This document shows, in pieces, positions 21,506 to 32,236 of a DNA stretch of 41,056 bases. This DNA is from Gyrodactylus bullatarudis (lineage: Eukaryota; Platyhelminthes; Monogenea; Gyrodactylidea; Gyrodactylidae), in assembly GCA_012064415.1 (NCBI GenBank), contig SSNU01000010.1, positions 130,078 through 171,133 of the forward strand, in the 5' to 3' direction. The position numbers and the translations under genes are program-made. The notes beneath the pieces were generated by a model. The model was not told the DNA's origin and searched no databases. It was given only the letters and a program-made list of their open reading frames with translations. The stretch's first letter is position 1. Each line of letters starts with the position of its first letter.

Positions 21506-21790
21506 AAAAAAATTGAAAACAACAAACTTAATGATGTTTTCACTTTCAATGAATGAATTTTTTTATCATACATTTCTATCATTCAAAAAAATCCCACATT
21601 TGTTAGTTATCTAATTCAGTAGGATTAGGAAAAAATGAAGAGAAGATGTGAGAGTGAAAAAAACTCAATTTTGATTGGTTGTTGAGATTCTCGATATCTA
21701 TTGGCCATCGAGGTCAGGGCAGAGAGGTATAAATATAATTCTGGTATGAAAAATATTCAACTATCGTTTCATCATCTGTGTAATTAACTG
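21332..21790 (+). repeat. Right inverted arm and 3' terminus of the 3.5-kb Tigger
   Basis: Includes the last coding segment, the 3' non-coding region and the CTG terminus at 21788-21790. Complement of 18261-18722. Confidence 0.85.
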
Positions 21791-21792
21791 TA

Positions 21793-24547
21793 CGTTTGTT
21801 TTCATTAAAATAAAAGTTTTATCAAAATATCTGACGTAAACATTAGCGCAAGAATTGATCAAGCAACTTTTTAAAATGGAAAGAGAATATCGTCGGTGGT
21901 AGTAAGTATCCAGAGGCTTGTTTCTTAGATTAGGCCAATCCTTTTGAAGAGCTTTCATGACTGCCTGAAGTAGATCGTCTAACTCAGTAGCTGCGGCTAT
22001 TTAGTTGGGTTGCAAGGGTAGATTTTCGAAGGAGGAATCTTAATTAGTGATAGCAGCGATGACAACCTCTTCTGCTGTAGCAGGTAGGAGTCTGGATAAA
22101 CAGTATGCATGCTCAAAATCAGCTGTTTTAACATAGTTAATATCGTAGTCGAACTCATTGGGAGTCAAGGCCCGACGCTGTAGTCGCTTGGCCGCCGTAG
22201 GTTTTATTCCTTCTGATGAATTGAAGGTATTAACTAACGGTTCATGATCAGTCTGCAAGGTAGAGTGCCAGAAAGTATTGTCGGAACTTCGTGACCGCAT
22301 TAACTACGGCAAGACCCTCCTTTTCGATCTGGGGGTAGTTCTGTTGGGTTTTAGTCAGGCTTTTAGACAAGGACATGACAAGTAGAGATTTCCGTCTTCC
22401 TCTTGCATTAGGATTGCGCCAATACAGAATGGTGAAGCATCAGCAGCTACTACTGACTTTTTCTTTGGATCAAAGAAGGTGAGACGATGAACTTAGGAAC
22501 AGAATTAGGTTTAAGCTCTATATGTGCTTTGTATGTGCATAAGTCTGGTGCCTCTAGATTTTAATTTGTTAGGTAGGTTAGTCTTTCGTTAATAGAAATA
22601 GAACTAATACAATGATGATCAACTTTATTTAATCCTAAGAATTCGACAGCATCATTGCCGAAAAGTTTCATTGGAAGGTCAGGGCTGACAAAAATAGACA
22701 CTCTGGCTCTCGTTCCGGCCACCTCGATGTACTCGTTGAAGAAACCATGGATATTCATTTGTTGGCTGTTGGAAGTTTTGGCAATTTCTTGGTCAGGAGT
22801 AAAAGTTAGTTTTCCAAGCTTCTCCTAGATAAATGGACGGGTAAGGAATAAGTCAGACTCTTGTTCTATTTTCATCTGGATATTTTGATTTCGGGAAAAA
22901 TTGATAATGGTAAAAATTAGGAATTCACGTTGTGCGGGAGGTTGAATTTTCGTAGCTTGAAAGGCATTTACTTGACATACTCTTTGGATATGGCGAAGCA
23001 CCAAACATGAATGACAAGAAGCGTACGAAATGGACGATGCTCTCGAAAATGTTGATCACTATAACCATCACATGGTTGTTCAATTTCAGGACGGTGTCAT
23101 GAGGGAAATTAACGTTTCTCATGGGTAGCAGGAGGTCACTTTTGGAAGGCAGTGGTGGCAGGACGGTAATTATTTGAAATGAAATTTATTGAACAAGTTC
23201 ATAAGTTCTGCTTTACATTCATCATTTTCATATACAAATAGTTATCATGAACAAGAATAATAATAATAAGTTAAAGGAAAATAGAAAAAAAGAAGAAAAA
23301 TATTTTTATGTGTGTATTATAATGATTAAAATATTTTGCAAAAATCCGTTATAATCTAAATCTTATCTATGAGAAAAAATATATAGTTATCAGTATTGAT
23401 TTTTCAAGTACTTTTCAATCACAATAGAATTATCACTTTGCGAAATTAAGATTCTTTGTCTAATTTCTTCAGGATTCTAGATTTTTCCATTAGTATTAAA
23501 AAAATGAAAAGAAAAGCTTCCATCACCAATGTTGCATATTCAGATAATAATAATCTCATTTTCGAGTATTTTACTATCTTCAAGTTATTTTTTCAACCAG
23601 TTGATCACTATTTACTCATATTTAAAATTTCATAATTTTTTAATCTCAGAAAACCTCACAAAGGTATTATTTTGATAATTATAGCAGGAATCACAATTGA
23701 TGAATTTTTGGGTGTTTATTGGAGCAGAATTGTCGTAAGTAGATATGAAGATATTTTGTAAGGCTTCACATATTATTTTTGTTATTGTGGGTAACATTTT
23801 TTATGAGAGAATTTAATCTGAAAATAGCAGACACACGATTGGATCGTTTGGCGACTACTGATTGATCGGCATACGCATTCAGGAAGGAGGTAGTTTCTGC
23901 AACGGCATCTTCAAGATGAACTTATCGTCTTTTTTATACCTAGCAATCAATGTGTATTGTAGCTCCGGATGGGTGGAAGCATCAATGCTTGCAATGTATG
24001 TTGTAAGGCTTATTTGATCCACTGTCATCTTGTTTGACACTACACGAATGCGCTCAACGAATTGCAAGTGTGTCTCATCCGCTCGTTGGGCGAGTAGATT
24101 AAACTCGTAGCGATAACGAAACATCGACTTCCTATTTTTGATAGTTTTTAATAAGTACTTGATGACGTCTTCAAAGTCATCGGATTCAGGAAGGTTGGAA
24201 TTCTCGGCATCAGGCATGAACGAAAACAGGATTCTTGTTCTAGCAGGGTGTAAACTCGTGGATAAACACTGATTTGTACGTCCTGTACCAGTCATCAAAA
24301 CTTGCACCTGTTTTCCCATATTGAAACGCCTTATCAACCTGAGAACATCTTCGGGCCAAGGCCTCTCGGCGGATGAAATGAAGGTAGGGCATTAGAAGGT
24401 AGTTGGCAGTCATTAACCTTTAGCGAAGTGGGCTGTGACTGTCATATGTAGTCGGAGAGTTGCTCCAGTTGCTTTTGCTGTGCCAGTAATTGGGCTTGTA
24501 GGTTCTTTACCATGTCGCCATATGTTATGTCCTGAGGGGGAGGACAT
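21793..24547 (-). pseudogene. Ty3/gypsy retrotransposon gag-pol remnant
   Basis: Minus-strand order from 24547: Gag start (MSSPP, then ITYGDMVKNLQAQLLAQQKQ after a shift); capsid (24337-23815) with MFRYRYEFNLLAQRADETHL and FVERIRVVSNKM; a LINE insertion (23175 to about 23800); a perfect CCHC zinc knuckle, CHSCLVLRHIQRVC (about 23016-22975); and the protease C-terminal region (22758-22561) with VSIFVSPDLPMKLFGNDAVE. RT is reduced to its first residues (HIELKPNSVPKF). RNase H follows with VAADASPFCIGAILMQEEDG and TDHEPLVNTFNSSEGIKPTA. The pre-integrase linker (to about 21870) reads NKPLDTYYHRRYSLS. RT is almost wholly deleted near 22490, and stops are frequent. No LTR was recognised. Confidence 0.85.
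23175..23800 (-). mobile_element. LINE 3' tail inserted in gypsy gag
   Basis: 23175-23625 is an almost exact direct repeat of 26873-27323, with one difference noted. On the minus strand it ends in AATAAATTTCATTTCA, a polyadenylation signal followed by a short tail. It interrupts the gypsy frame between capsid and zinc knuckle. The 5' junction is near 23800 but not sharply defined. I found no clear target duplication. Confidence 0.65.
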
Positions 24548-25697
24548 GATTCAGTTTCCTATATTTACATGATTTAGCAGTACATCCAGTTGTAGAGTTA
24601 CATATTGTGTAACCTTTTTCATCAGACCTTGACTGTTTCATGCTATCTGTTCTCACACTGATAGGCACATTCTCACAATCTAGAATTGTAATAATTTTCT
24701 CTCTAGTAAGAAAAAACTGCGAGCGTGAAAACCATTATCAATTTATTATAAATCTCGAAACCTATATGAAAAGATGCAAAATTAAATTATGATTATAATG
24801 AGGGGTCTCATCATATATGATGATTAAGTATAATCAAGTTTTAAGTTTTTTTCCAAAAATTCAAGAAATTAAAATATTTTCATGAAGTATTAGGTACTTC
24901 AACTGCATTTCCATACTAAGCGTACACAGAGTAGACAGGGAATGTATCCTTCCCCTTTGAAAAAATCAAAAAAAGTAAAATTACACGTGAACCCGATAAA
25001 GGGGCAGAGAGGTAAAGAGACCCCCGCCCCCTATTAATTTTCCATCTAACTTTGTACGTATCAAGTTAATCCAACTTTGTCCTTTCTTCCAACTTCGTAC
25101 ACTACATATACATGGTATCTCATTCATATCAATAATCCCAATCCGCATTTTTTTCAGATTCATAGTATTTCTATAAACTAAGCTAAAAATGCGATTGGGG
25201 ACAATCATTTTAAAATTATGTTTAGTTTAGTTTCAACATTGACTGATTTCTCATAATTTTATTCGGTTTGCTTGAAAGTAGTTCATGTAAGATTTTTTTG
25301 GTTAATTTGCGATTAAATATTGGAATAATACCTCAAAATCAAAAAGTACTATTTTTCAATTTTAAGATCTTAACAAGTAATTTTAAGATATTATTTCTTG
25401 AGTCTACTTGTTTAATTTAAAATTAAAGCAAAGTTTTTAATCATGAAAGAAGATCCAGTCCAAAAAATGATTAAAAATATGACTAGAAAAATTTATCATT
25501 GTTTTTATATATTTTTAAACTGATCATGATTATATGCTCTAAAATTAAAAAAACACATAGAGAGAAAAATGTGTTAGTTATAAATTTATCAATCTGAGTT
25601 TCTGATTTTGTTTTTATAATAGCGAGTATTTAAAATTTGCAATAAAGAAAAAGATTGAGAAACAAGTGAGTTTCAAAAAATTTTCCTTGTTCTCTCT
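24548..25697 (+). other. No recognisable gene
   Basis: Upstream flank of the gypsy gag. I could not recognise an LTR or primer-binding site. The rest is AT-rich with no frame longer than 75 codons and no shared repeat. Confidence 0.45.
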
Positions 25698-26582
25698 TAT
25701 GACTTTATAGTTTATGTCTTTATAGATCAGTCTTTATTTCACCATCAATAAGATTTAATTAAATTCCCTGAGAGTTTGCTTTAAAAAGTAAAGATAACTT
25801 GAGGAGTCAGCGTATGAATTTGAAATGAGGATGTATGTCTATGAATTTAGTTAATATAAGTTAGGAGTTATTACTTGGACAATATATGGAGCGCTTTGCT
25901 TGGGATTCATTCCTGATGAACATGGAGAAAGAACGCATCAAGATATGAAAAATTTTGGACAAAGATTGAGAAAATATATCTGTTGTGTTTGTTAGAATTA
26001 ATAAGTGAATATATTTTTTAATAGTCGATAATATTAATAATTCTCGTCCACAAAAGCTCGACCACACAGATTAAATTGTATTTCTTCATCTTAGTAATTA
26101 AGTATTATCTGTAAAACTCATGTTTTATTTACTTAACTAGCTTTAATTATATTAATCTATTCCTCTATTTTATGCTAATCAGAGTAATCCCTTACTATGT
26201 ACGGTCATAATTATGACCATAATCAAAAACTGATGTATTTTCTATGTACAAATCATATTGTTATATACTAGAGATTCATGTAATTTTGTAAATACGTCGG
26301 AAAATCCATTTATTTGCACTTAGGAATTTTGAAGAATTGAAATAACAAGAGGTTAATTAACACTGAATAAGTATTTCTTAAAGCTTCATCAGAAATGATA
26401 CTTTAAAAATGAAAATTATAAATATAATAATTGAAATAAATTATAAATGCTAGAATGAAAATAGTAAGAAGCAAGTTCCATAAAAATAAGAGAATGTAAG
26501 TTGAAAAAACACATAAAAAACTCAACATTAATAGCAAAAATGAAGAGAAAAAATGGTGCAAAAGCTCACATAAGCCAAGCTC
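25698..26582. repeat. 885-bp inverted repeat, left copy, ending at the assembly gap
   Basis: Reverse complement of 29321-30205, equal in length and apparently identical in the parts I compared. Its inner end is the last base before the Ns. It contains a minus-strand family-B PLE repeat (about 26370-26582) with hammerhead-like core B4: CTGATGA at 26392-26386, an 8-nt spacer and GAAA at 26377-26374 (minus strand). Confidence 0.85.
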
Positions 26583-26872
26583 NNNNNNNNNNNNNNNNNN
26601 NNNNNNNNNNNNNNNNNNNNNNNNNNNNNNNNNNNNNNNNNNNNNNNNNNNNNNNNNNNNNNNNNNNNNNNNNNNNNNNNNNNNNNNNNNNNNNNNNNNN
26701 NNNNNNNNNNNNNNNNNNNNNNNNNNNNNNNNNNNNNNNNNNNNNNNNNNNNNNNNNNNNNNNNNNNNNNNNNNNNNNNNNNNNNNNNNNNNNNNNNNNN
26801 NNNNNNNNNNNNNNNNNNNNNNNNNNNNNNNNNNNNNNNNNNNNNNNNNNNNNNNNNNNNNNNNNNNNNNNN
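26583..26872. other. Assembly gap, 290 Ns
   Basis: A run of 290 undetermined bases. Reading frames that appear to cross it are artefacts. The left flank is an inverted copy of sequence 2.7 kb downstream, and the right flank is a direct copy of 23175-23625, so repeats probably caused the break. Confidence 0.95.
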
Positions 26873-28435
26873 TGAAATGAAATTTATTGAACAAGTTCAT
26901 AAGTTCTGCTTTACATTCATCATTTTCATATACAAATAGTTATCATGAACAAGAATAATAATAATAAGTTAAAGGAAAATAGAAAAAAAGAAGAAAAATA
27001 TTTTTATGTGTGTATTATAATGATTAAAATATTTTGCAAAAATCCGTTATAATCTAAATCTTATCTATGAGAAAAAATATATAGTTATCAGTATTGATTT
27101 TTCAAGTACTTTTCAATCACAATAGAATTATCACTTTGCGAAATTAAGATTCTTTGTCTAATTTCTTCAGGATTCTAGATTTTTCCATTAGTATTAAAAA
27201 AATGAAAAGAAAAGCTTCCATCACCAATGTTGCATATTCAGATAATAATAATCTCATTTTCGAGTATTTTACTATCTTCAAGTTATTTTTTCAACCAGTT
27301 GATCACTATTTATTCATATTTAATTTTTTAAAAGGACCAAGTCCTTGCAGGGATACAGATTCTTGCTATTTTTTAGCTAAGAATACAATATTTATTCGGT
27401 AAAATCTTTTGTTGAAATTCAAAAGAGCAATTATGTGATTAGTGATCATTATTGATTACACTTCCTGCTGTGATGTATTAGATCCAACAGGTGAGCTTAG
27501 ACTTGAGATTTCAGTATTTATCAAAGAAGGAGACAAATTCTCTGATATTGGTTAACAGGCTTTAAGTGATCGAGATAAATATGGAATATGAAAAAGTTAG
27601 TAAAGTCACAAAATTTCAAAAGACATAGTTAAATTATGATTTAATATACTTTTTTAACTCATTACTTCTAGATTTATATATGGTTTTAGTTAAGGAATCT
27701 CGAGTTAATTTCTTTCTTGAATTCAAATAAACTCTTCTTTTATGATATTCTTTTTAAGATATTTTCAAACTTTTCAAATAATTTTTCGCTTCTCGTGAAG
27801 ATTGCCAGATTTTTGATTTCTCCTTGTATTCTGTATCGATCACGGAGTCCAGGAAGACTTTGAGGAGTGATGCACTTTTTGATTAGTATAATGCTTTTGA
27901 TATCTCTTCAAACCATTATTGATTCGGAAGGTAGACTGAGATTTTTACTGTATGGTTCAGACAGTTTACGTCGGAATATTTTGGCAACTTTTCGAAGCTT
28001 CATAGACCATTCCGGCTTCTCAGGATTCCAGCATCCTGCACAAAATTCAACAACGGATCGTGCCATCATTTTGAAGAGAAAAACTTTCGTTTTTTATGTA
28101 TTTATGAATCTGCATGCATCTTGATATGGAAGATCTATGGATATCTTTATAATGTTCTGTAAAGTCGAAAAAGTTATTATATTTAACTCCTAAGTCACGA
28201 ATTGTGAATTTAGGATCGATTTTTTTTCGTTTACAGGTAAATTTCCTTGTAATTGGATCGTTGTCAAAGTATAGACAACCTTCATATCATCAGCATATTT
28301 AAAGATCTTAGCTCCAGTCACATTTGAGAAAAACAATATTGAATAGTAGAGGACCTACTTTGGAGCCTTGTGATAATTAATTCCGGTAATGAGTCTTTTC
28401 GAAAGAAACATATTGTTTACGTTCCGTTATATATA
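26873..28435 (-). pseudogene. Jockey/CR1-type LINE: 3' part of ORF2 and 3' UTR
   Basis: On the minus strand the RT palm starts near 28430: KVGPLLFNIVF, then IFKYADDMKVV with the catalytic YADD box (about 28300-28265). The thumb and C-terminal region (28070-27780) is homologous to 36770-36900. The 3' UTR runs to 26873, where AATAAA and a short tail meet the gap. The 5' half of ORF2 and all of the endonuclease are missing, which is usual 5' truncation. It abuts a PLE at about 28440. Confidence 0.75.
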
Positions 28436-28439
28436 TTTT

Positions 28440-29310
28440 TAGCATTTCTAGGAGAAAAGTGAAAAAGCTCACATAGGCCAAGATAGTTGAAGATTATAAG
28501 AATAGTTTTTTTGAACACATAAGTTTGGTTTATATTTATTTATAAAGAATTTCTCCTTCACCCAAATGTCTGTACTGTCATCCCCTGCATTTTTGTATAA
28601 AATTGAAAAGTTTGAAATTGAAGCTTCATGTCCGTCTTGTCTTAGATGCCTGGTCACCGCTGTGTCTTTCTTAAGATGATCGTTCCCTCTAGTTGATAAC
28701 TTCCTAATTGTACGACCTATATGAGTAGCTCCACAGTCACATTGGAATTTATAAATCAATAGAGTTTTTCTTAAGGTCTCAGTAAATCTTTATGAATTAG
28801 GTTAAACAATCTCTGAGTTTTAAATACAATTTTCAATTGTATGTTGTTATAATGTTGATTAATGAGATCAGTTAACTTTCTTCTTAAATCGTTACTAAAA
28901 CCATCTCCTTTGAAATTAAGTTTCATGAAAATCGTGGTTTTCTCAACTTCATCTGTGTTTTCAACGACATCTCATCGACTGGTAAGTTGATAAATTTGTC
29001 CACAAATTTATTAGGATAATCATTTTCCATTAAACATATCTTCGTGTTTTCTATTTCTTTAGGTAATTCCTCTGGACTCACTATTCTTCCTATCCTCTTT
29101 CCTAGGCCAATTACTAAACCAACTTTATGTGAAGTAGGACTCATTTAAGCTGAAAAAACCACCCAAAAACTCCAGGCTAGAATGAGAGAATATGTATGGT
29201 TCTTTCGAACACAGATCTGGTCAAATAGTATTAATAAAGAATTTTTCTTTAATCCAAATATCAGTGCTGTCATCACCTGGGTTAAAATATTGAAAAATTG
29301 GAATAGTTAG
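28440..29310 (-). pseudogene. Penelope-like element, family B, tandem partial copies
   Basis: Minus strand: a first partial C-terminus at 29310-29215 reads GDDSTDIW with frameshifts. A fragment of the non-coding repeat (about 29145-29185) follows, then a thumb region starting SPTSHKVGLVIGLGKRIGRI (29144-28923) and GIY-YIG MIYKFQCDCGATHIGRTIRK (28759-28469), where the Tyr of YIG is changed to His. It ends LSWPM at a stop. The order, a C-terminal end upstream of another copy's RT, is the tandem arrangement of PLEs. RT catalytic motifs are absent. Confidence 0.75.
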
Positions 29311-29320
29311 CATTATGAAT

Positions 29321-30205
29321 GAGCTTGGCTTATGTGAGCTTTTGCACCATTTTTTCTCTTCATTTTTGCTATTAATGTTGAGTTTTTTATGTGTTTTTTC
29401 AACTTACATTCTCTTATTTTTATGGAACTTGCTTCTTACTATTTTCATTCTAGCATTTATAATTTATTTCAATTATTATATTTATAATTTTCATTTTTAA
29501 AGTATCATTTCTGATGAAGCTTTAAGAAATACTTATTCAGTGTTAATTAACCTCTTGTTATTTCAATTCTTCAAAATTCCTAAGTGCAAATAAATGGATT
29601 TTCCGACGTATTTACAAAATTACATGAATCTCTAGTATATAACAATATGATTTGTACATAGAAAATACATCAGTTTTTGATTATGGTCATAATTATGACC
29701 GTACATAGTAAGGGATTACTCTGATTAGCATAAAATAGAGGAATAGATTAATATAATTAAAGCTAGTTAAGTAAATAAAACATGAGTTTTACAGATAATA
29801 CTTAATTACTAAGATGAAGAAATACAATTTAATCTGTGTGGTCGAGCTTTTGTGGACGAGAATTATTAATATTATCGACTATTAAAAAATATATTCACTT
29901 ATTAATTCTAACAAACACAACAGATATATTTTCTCAATCTTTGTCCAAAATTTTTCATATCTTGATGCGTTCTTTCTCCATGTTCATCAGGAATGAATCC
30001 CAAGCAAAGCGCTCCATATATTGTCCAAGTAATAACTCCTAACTTATATTAACTAAATTCATAGACATACATCCTCATTTCAAATTCATACGCTGACTCC
30101 TCAAGTTATCTTTACTTTTTAAAGCAAACTCTCAGGGAATTTAATTAAATCTTATTGATGGTGAAATAAAGACTGATCTATAAAGACATAAACTATAAAG
30201 TCATA
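29321..30205. repeat. 885-bp inverted repeat, right copy
   Basis: Complement of 25698-26582. It begins with the family-B PLE repeat (GAGCTTGGCTTATGTGAGCT) and hammerhead-like core B5 (CTGATGA 29511-29517, 8-nt spacer, GAAA 29526-29529), whose flanks no longer pair. The remainder is AT-rich with one 68-codon frame of no known family. Its outer end meets the single N at 30206. Confidence 0.85.
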
Positions 30206-30387
30206 NCCAAGTAATAACTCCTAACTTATATTAACTAAATTCATAGACATACATCCTCATTTCAAATTCATACGCTGACTCCTCAAGTTATCTTTACTTT
30301 TTAAAGCAAACTCTCAGGGAATTTAATTAAATCTTATTGATGGTGAAATAAAGACTGATCTATAAAGACATAAACTATAAAGTCATA
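30025..30387 (+). repeat. 181-bp exact tandem duplication across a single N
   Basis: 30025-30205 and 30207-30387 are the same 181 bases, separated by one N at 30206. This is what unmerged overlapping contig ends look like. Confidence 0.9.
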
Positions 30388-30440
30388 CGATACATACTAA
30401 ATTCAAAGATTGATAATTTTATCCTTTACTCTAAAACCAA

Positions 30441-32139
30441 GTGAAAAGTGACTTAATGAGTGATATATTTTACTTTCGACAAAATGATGGAGTTGCGATG
30501 GGAACCCCCCTTGGTCCACTCCTAGCTGACGTATTTTTGGCCTCTTTAGAATCCTCCAAGATGGCCAACATCATCAAAAGTTCCAACTTATACCTACGCT
30601 ATATGTACGACACTTTCCTCCTGTTAAAAGATGACCAGGATCCAGATGAGATTCTTGCTGAACTTAACCAAATCCATCACCGATTGAAGTTCACGATGGA
30701 AAGAGAAACCGATAATTCCCTGAGTTTCCTTGAAGCTTCCATCGAGAGACGCCCAAGTACAGAAGACTTCATCTCCAGAATACACAGAAAGCCCGGTATC
30801 CCTATGCAATATATGCCATTTACGAGTTTGAATCCAATCGAAACAAAAAGAAGTGTGGTGAGAAGTGATTTTCTGAAAATACAGTGAGTGGTTTCCACAC
30901 ATCTTCAGGAAGAGGAGCGGAAAAAGGCTTTTAACAGGTTTGAACAATGTGGCTACTCCAAAGGATTTATTAGAAAACACGCCAGAGTGAAAGAGAAGGA
31001 CAAAACAATGGACGAAACCAACACTAAACATCTTTTGCTCAAACTCCTATTTAAAGGTGATGTTCCCAATTCCGTATTGAGAAACAAGTTGACAAAAATC
31101 ACAACAGAAACCTTCCCTGGACACAAGGTACGGTTCCTGTCGAAGACAACAAAGTTGCTCAATGACCAAAACAAGGATCCGGTCAATTGGCTCAATAGGA
31201 AAGGTGTCGTCTACGAATTCAAATGCTCCTGCAGCCTATCATACATTGGCATGACAGTAAGGCCTATTTCAGCTAGGATCAAAGAGCATCTCAATCCCAG
31301 CAATGACGGTTCTTCTATACAGGAACATTTACGTACGACTAGCCACTCGGCGGGAATCGAGAACTTCAGAATCAGATACGCCGCAGATCCAAAGCTCAGT
31401 AAGCACCAAATCCAAAAAGTCTTGGAGATAGCTGAGGCGAAGCTGGTGAATGAGGAGTTACCCTCGCTATGTGCGAAGAAAATATTGGGCAGGAAGTTAG
31501 GTGTCAATTTCCACAGAGCATCCAAGATAATTAAGAAAGTTTCAAAGATGACCAGAGGGTCCCCTGTGAGTCCCCCATCTCCAACTCAAAACTTAAACCC
31601 AAAATCGGAAATTTTACCCTCCACCTCAACATCAGTTGATACAAAACAATCCGAGAGCGGTCCAATGTTCACCTCAACACAAATAATTGGATCAAATAAC
31701 GATGACCCAGCAACTATATTGGCAAAAACTCAAACCTCGACATCAGTTGATATTAACACCTTCTCTAGTTGCAAATCATCAAATGAATCCAACTCACAAA
31801 ACCCTAGTAACCAAATTTCTACTGTACCCCACGATGATCGAAAAAGGTATTTTTCTCAGCCAGAAGTACAAGCTTATATTTCACCGGTTCTCATCAGACT
31901 ATTACACCGGCTAGATATACACCGGTGAAATATAAGCTTTATAACTAAATATTCACTCGTCTTCTAAATCCTCTTAATGAATAGTTCATTAGAATCAGAA
32001 GTACAAGCCCCTACTCCATCATGAAAAAGAAATCTGTCGACATCACCTAAGCAACAAAAAAGAAAGGGGAAACAGAGAAAACGATTACCAACTAACAATC
32101 AGACAATAGATGTATTCCTCACAGCCCCAAGAGTATGAG
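30441..32139 (+). pseudogene. Penelope-like element, family C: RT C-terminal half, GIY-YIG and Ser/Thr-rich tail
   Basis: One frame runs from 30441 to 31873, broken only by TGA 30885-30887, and resumes after a 122-bp insertion (31874-31995) to a stop at 32137-32139. RT motif: FRQNDGVAMGTPLGPLLADV. The catalytic YVDD is changed to YMYD in LRYMYDTFLLLK, so RT is dead. The thumb has LKFTMERETDNSLSFLE. The GIY-YIG domain (31201-31290) reads GVVYEFKCSCSLSYIGMTVR and SARIKEH. A long Ser/Thr/Asn-rich tail ends in a basic KRKGKQRKR stretch, possibly nucleic-acid binding; a TGA at about 32031 lies in it. The RT N-terminus is missing: the copy begins at about 30430. Confidence 0.88.
31874..31995 (-). 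mobile_element. 122-bp insertion with hammerhead sequence, flanked by 13-bp target duplication
   Basis: CAGAAGTACAAGC occurs at 31861-31873 and again at 31996-32008, and the host PLE frame reads EVQA across both copies in the same phase, so the DNA between is a clean insertion. Its first part, on the minus strand, holds CTGATGA (31897-31891), an 8-nt segment containing ACCGGT, and GAAA (31882-31879), ending five bases later at the target duplication. Plus-strand positions 31921-31960 repeat the 3' half of the same motif, so 31874-31939 forms a long hairpin. Confidence 0.7.
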
Positions 32140-32236
32140 CACACTCAACCCCCATTGGTCAATCTTGGATGATTAATTGCTATTCGTCAAATTTTATAAT
32201 GTTCCTTAATCTTGCATGTATATAAATATATCTAAA

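Larger units (their letters stand above)
18261..21790 (+). mobile_element. pogo/Tigger transposon with 460-bp inverted ends made of its own 3' coding region
   Basis: The left end is TA|CAGTTAATTACACAGATGAT (from 18261) and the right end is its complement, finishing ...AACTG|TA (21790). This gives CAG/CTG termini and a TA duplication (18259-18260 and 21791-21792). The inverted repeats are unusually long: 18261-18722 matches 21332-21790 and includes the C-terminal coding segment of the transposase. The interior reads 5' to 3' on the plus strand: HTH, unknown frame, HTH, CENP-B domain, DDE domain. It interrupts the junction between a PLE and the gypsy provirus. Confidence 0.82.

Noticed and set aside
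26403..26900. Two long open frames on opposite strands across 26403-26900
   Set aside because: They cross 290 Ns and are open only because undetermined bases give no stops.
23175..27323. Direct repeats 23175-23625 and 26873-27323 as a pair of LTRs around a retrotransposon
   Set aside because: They start with TG but do not end in CA, carry a LINE-like AATAAA tail, and the second runs on into LINE ORF2. One sits inside a gypsy gag frame. Two LINE insertions explain them better.
27867..28124. 85-codon plus-strand frame as a secreted or membrane protein
   Set aside because: It is the complement of LINE ORF2 C-terminal coding sequence, which has homologous wording at 36770-36900 on the minus strand.
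30885..30887. In-frame TGA in the family-C PLE (and TAG 2742-2744) as programmed recoding
   Set aside because: The two stops differ in type and position, and the 30441 copy also has a ruined RT active site. Ordinary mutation is sufficient.
31871..31939. 19-bp-arm hairpin AAGCTTATATTTCACCGGT as a transcription terminator
   Set aside because: This is animal-type DNA and the hairpin has no U-tract function here. It is explained by two inverted halves of a hammerhead-like sequence in an insertion.
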